NCBI GenBank assembly: GCA_965660675.1
Contig: CBFIAU010000002.1
Coordinates: 124,001-188,000, forward strand
From: UBA12202 sp002691725
Lineage (GTDB): Bacteria; Pseudomonadota; Alphaproteobacteria; Puniceispirillales; UBA1172
DNA length: 64,000 nucleotides
Direction of reading: 5' to 3'
Position numbers and translations under genes: made by a program. Each line of letters begins with the position of its first letter. Position 1 is the first letter of the stretch. The notes beneath the pieces were generated by a model, which did not search any database, was not told where the DNA came from, and was given only the letters and a program-made list of their open reading frames with translations. Positions 61,596-64,000 of the stretch are shown one piece after another.

Positions 61596-63206
61596 TTATG
61601 TCATGCTATTTGGAATAGCATTGAGCAATCGTCGTGTTGCCGCATGCTGGGGGTCATGGAAAATATGTTCGGTTTCCCCACTCTCAACACATTGACCATC
61701 ATCCAACACCATAACACGATGACAGATGGCGCGAATGACAGCAAGATCATGGCTGATAAAAACAGCAGATAGATTATTGGCGGCAACCAGATCACTAATC
61801 AGGGCTAATATCTGTTTGCGGATTAATGTATCAAGGCTCGCCGTTGCCTCATCAAACAGGATCACTTCAGGATTGGTGATCAATGCCCTGGCGATTGCAA
61901 TGCGTTGCCGTTGGCCACCTGAAAAAGCATGGATATAGCGATGCATCATATCCGCCGCCAGCCCTACCGATTCCAGAGCATGAGCAACCTTTTCCGTGAT
62001 TGCCTGATCAGTCATATTTTGATCCATATTTAGGTTAAGCAGCCCTAGCGGTTCAGCAATAATGCGCCTGACGCTATGGCGTGGATTAAAGGCGCTGTAA
62101 GGGTCTTGAAAGACAGCCGATATCCGCCGCCGCATCGCTGTTGTCATGCGTTTCGGGTCAACTACATCACCTGCCAGCATCACCTCACCTTGTTGTGGCC
62201 TCTCAAGCCCCAGCAACATTCGCGTTAATGTTGATTTGCCCGCGCCGCTAGTGCCAACAAGGCCGAGACATTCGCCGCGCCGCAATGTCAGCGAAACATC
62301 GCGCAGAATAGGCTTATTCCTGTCCGCAATGCCAAACACATTAAACCCTGAAGCATAAGTGACGGATATGTGAGCCGCCGCCAGAATAATGTCCTGACCA
62401 GCCTGATGATTTGGATCAGTGGCAACAGGTGGCGGTGCTATATCTAATCGGCTGGCTTCTATCAGCTGCTGACTTTGGTGATGGGTCAGGGTTTTGGCAA
62501 AAGGCGGCGATGCGGCATGATCGACCAGCTTGCCTTGATCAAGAACATGGATTTGGTCAACGGTCTGGGCAAGGATAGCCAGATCATGACTAATCATAAA
62601 TAGAGCCATGTCATCTTCATCAGCGAGCTGTTTTAGCAAGGCCAAAATCTCCGCCTGCGTGACTGTATCCAGAGATGTAGTTGGCTCATCCGCGATCAGC
62701 AATTTGGGGCTGCCAATAATAGCCATGGCGATCATGACACGTTGGCATTGACCGCCTGAAAGCATATCAGGCAGGCTGTCAGGGGCGATAATCTCAGGGT
62801 CTAGACCAACCCTTGTCAGGCTGTCTAATGCCATGTCATCGGCGACCACGCGGCTAACCCCAAGGGCTAATTCTGCCGCTTCGGCAATTTGTGCCGCCAC
62901 TGGCTTGATCGGATTAAGCGCTAGTCGCGGGTCTTGAAAGATCATGGCTATATCGGTGCCGCGCCGATAACGCATGATCGCATCATCCGTTAAATCCACC
63001 GCCTCACCATTGATCAGCATGGTGCCGCTAATCTGGAAGTTGGGCGGTAACAGCCCCATCATAGCCAGAGATAGAAGCGATTTTCCAGCGCCACTTGCCC
63101 CGATCAATCCGATCTTGTCGCCATGCTCAATAGCCAGTGAGACAGATGCCAATAATGGCGTATCATGATGCGAAATGGATAGATTTTTGAGCGCCAGCAA
63201 TGTCAT
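61596..63206 (-). CDS. Peptide ABC transporter, fused double ATPase
   Basis: 536 residues: two complete ABC ATPase domains in one protein. Domain 1 has Walker A G-A-S-G-A-G-K-S and L-S-G-G-Q-C-Q-R; domain 2 (from about 290) has Walker A G-T-S-G-A-G-K-S-T and F-S-G-G-Q-R-Q-R. This fusion of the DppD and DppF types powers oligopeptide or nickel/peptide importers. It overlaps the permease gene by 4 bases; no binding protein is in the window. Confidence 0.93.
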   Translation of the reverse strand: MTLLALKNLSISHHDTPLLASVSLAIEHGDKIGLIGASGAGKSLLSLAMMGLLPPNFQISGTMLINGEAVDLTDDAIMRYRRGTDIAMIFQDPRLALNPIKPVAAQIAEAAELALGVSRVVADDMALDSLTRVGLDPEIIAPDSLPDMLSGGQCQRVMIAMAIIGSPKLLIADEPTTSLDTVTQAEILALLKQLADEDDMALFMISHDLAILAQTVDQIHVLDQGKLVDHAASPPFAKTLTHHQSQQLIEASRLDIAPPPVATDPNHQAGQDIILAAAHISVTYASGFNVFGIADRNKPILRDVSLTLRRGECLGLVGTSGAGKSTLTRMLLGLERPQQGEVMLAGDVVDPKRMTTAMRRRISAVFQDPYSAFNPRHSVRRIIAEPLGLLNLNMDQNMTDQAITEKVAHALESVGLAADMMHRYIHAFSGGQRQRIAIARALITNPEVILFDEATASLDTLIRKQILALISDLVAANNLSAVFISHDLAVIRAICHRVMVLDDGQCVESGETEHIFHDPQHAATRRLLNAIPNSMT

Positions 63207-64000
63207 TTACTGATATCCGTTTCCATATAGTTTGCCTGTCCTGACCGATAAGGGTCGAGGCGCTGACGTAAGCCCTCACCGATTAAATTGACGCCAATGA
63301 CGGTCAGCATGATGGTCAGCCCGGGGATAATCGCCATATGTGGAGCCAGCCCGATCATGGTTTGGCTATCGGCAAGCATCCGCCCCCAGCTAGGCGTCGG
63401 CGGCTGTGCCCCTAAACCAAGATAAGACAAGCCTGCTTCTGCCAGAATGGCCAATGAAAACTGAATACTGGCTTGCAGGATGATAACAGGGGCAATATTT
63501 GGCAAGATATGTTCGCTGGCAATACGCGGCAAGGTTTTGCCCGCCAGTCGCGCCGAATGGATATAGGTCATATGGCGCTGTTGCATTGCCGCCGCTCTGG
63601 TAATTCGCAGGAATACAGGAATGTTAAAAAGCCCAATAGCCAGCATAGCAATGCCAATACCAGCGCCAAATCCAGCGGTTAACAGCATCGCCATAATCAC
63701 CGCAGGAAAGGCAAATAAGACATCACCACCGCGCGTTAACACATGATCAAAAAACGGCTTATGGATAAGTGCCGCCATAAGCCCAAGCGGGATGCCGCCA
63801 ATCATGCCAATCATCACCCCAACCAGAGCTACCGACAATGTGACAGGTGTTGCCGCCATGATTTGTGAGAGGATATCACGACCAAAATGATCAGTCCCAA
63901 ACCATGCCGCCATTGATGGCGGTTGCATGCGGTTGCTAATATTCATGATGGCCGGATCAGCAGGTGTCCAGAAAAACGAAATCATGCCTGCCAAGCTGAT
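63203..64000 (-). CDS. Oligopeptide ABC transporter permease (DppC-type), 5' end outside the window
   Basis: At least 263 residues in frame. The start is not visible: the frame stays open to the window edge, and only a TTG near 63994 could start it, so the N terminus with its first membrane helix is likely beyond. Visible sequence has the permease EAA-like loop (A-A-A-M-Q-Q-R-H-M-T-Y-I-H-S-A-R) and F-G-T-D-H-F-G-R-D-I-L-S early in the chain. Works with the fused ATPase. Confidence 0.93.
   Translation of the reverse strand: MSLAGMISFFWTPADPAIMNISNRMQPPSMAAWFGTDHFGRDILSQIMAATPVTLSVALVGVMIGMIGGIPLGLMAALIHKPFFDHVLTRGGDVLFAFPAVIMAMLLTAGFGAGIGIAMLAIGLFNIPVFLRITRAAAMQQRHMTYIHSARLAGKTLPRIASEHILPNIAPVIILQASIQFSLAILAEAGLSYLGLGAQPPTPSWGRMLADSQTMIGLAPHMAIIPGLTIMLTVIGVNLIGEGLRQRLDPYRSGQANYMETDISK

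Noticed and set aside
1..64000. tRNA, rRNA, riboswitch, insertion sequence, prophage or attachment sites
   Set aside because: None seen by eye: no transposase or integrase genes, no terminal inverted repeats beside genes, and no recognisable structured RNA. A covariance-model search would be needed to exclude small RNAs.

Overview
The window is a nearly complete polar-type flagellar gene cluster (about 1-51 kb) followed by a zinc-uptake locus and a few housekeeping or transport genes. Coding density is high, genes overlap heavily and base composition looks moderate. The cluster combines FleQ-type and FlbD-type sigma-54 activators, FlgM/FliA, FlhG, a short FlgJ without muramidase, and FlgP/FlgT-like ring proteins. 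My best guess is a marine alphaproteobacterium, possibly SAR116-like; that is inference from gene content and sequence flavour, not a computed placement. A run of 7 Ns at 25337-25343 shows this is a draft assembly.

Layout. On the minus strand at 15.4-0 kb lie flbD-fliE-F-G-H-I-J, then fliK-L-M-N, then fliO-P-Q-R-flhB plus two small genes. A FleQ-like activator diverges from flbD at 15.6 kb. From 16.7 to 25.1 kb come fliT/fliS, a ClC transporter, fliD, an unknown gene, flagellin with a strong terminator, and a TPR-sulfotransferase. The rod/hook/ring genes run leftward as flgB-C-D-E-F (39.7-33.1 kb) and flgG-H-I-J-K-L (32.9-25.2 kb). From 39.8 to 44.5 kb are two unknown genes on the plus strand, then (minus strand) FlgN-like, FlgM, FlgA, a LysM protein, FlgT-like and FlgP-like. 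From 44.8 to 49.6 kb the plus strand carries flhA, an FlhF-like gene lacking the GTPase domain, flhG and fliA. A second hook/rod-type gene and small secreted proteins follow to 52.6 kb.

Regulation. Reading both strands gives nine sites matching the sigma-54 element (GG, ten bases, GC, with TGGC and TGC flanks), each correctly oriented just upstream of an operon: fliO, fliK, flbD, the sulfotransferase, flgG, flgB, an unknown gene at 39.8 kb, flgP and flhA. A tenth, weaker site precedes the extra hook gene. Flagellin has a sigma-28-like candidate. The flgB site and the opposing site for the unknown gene overlap and share one palindromic -12 element. The two sigma-54 activators have complementary architectures: FlbD-like lacks the DNA-binding helix-turn-helix, and FleQ-like lacks the N-terminal regulatory domain.

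Right side (52.6-64 kb). znuC-znuB-zur and znuA diverge around a perfect 16-bp palindrome that is very probably the Zur operator. Then come a DUF805 membrane protein, two tandem paralogous membrane TPR genes (one frameshifted), a DMT exporter, a P1-family self-processing peptidase, and an oligopeptide-type ABC transporter (fused double ATPase plus a permease cut by the window edge).

Most notable leads: the sigma-54-driven sulfotransferase beside flagellin, the GTPase-less FlhF-like protein, the split activator pair, the face-to-face sigma-54 promoters, the giant hook protein (1416 aa) and FlgK (1218 aa), and the Vibrio-like H-ring gene set. No stator genes (motA/motB), chemotaxis genes, rRNA, tRNA or CRISPR were seen.
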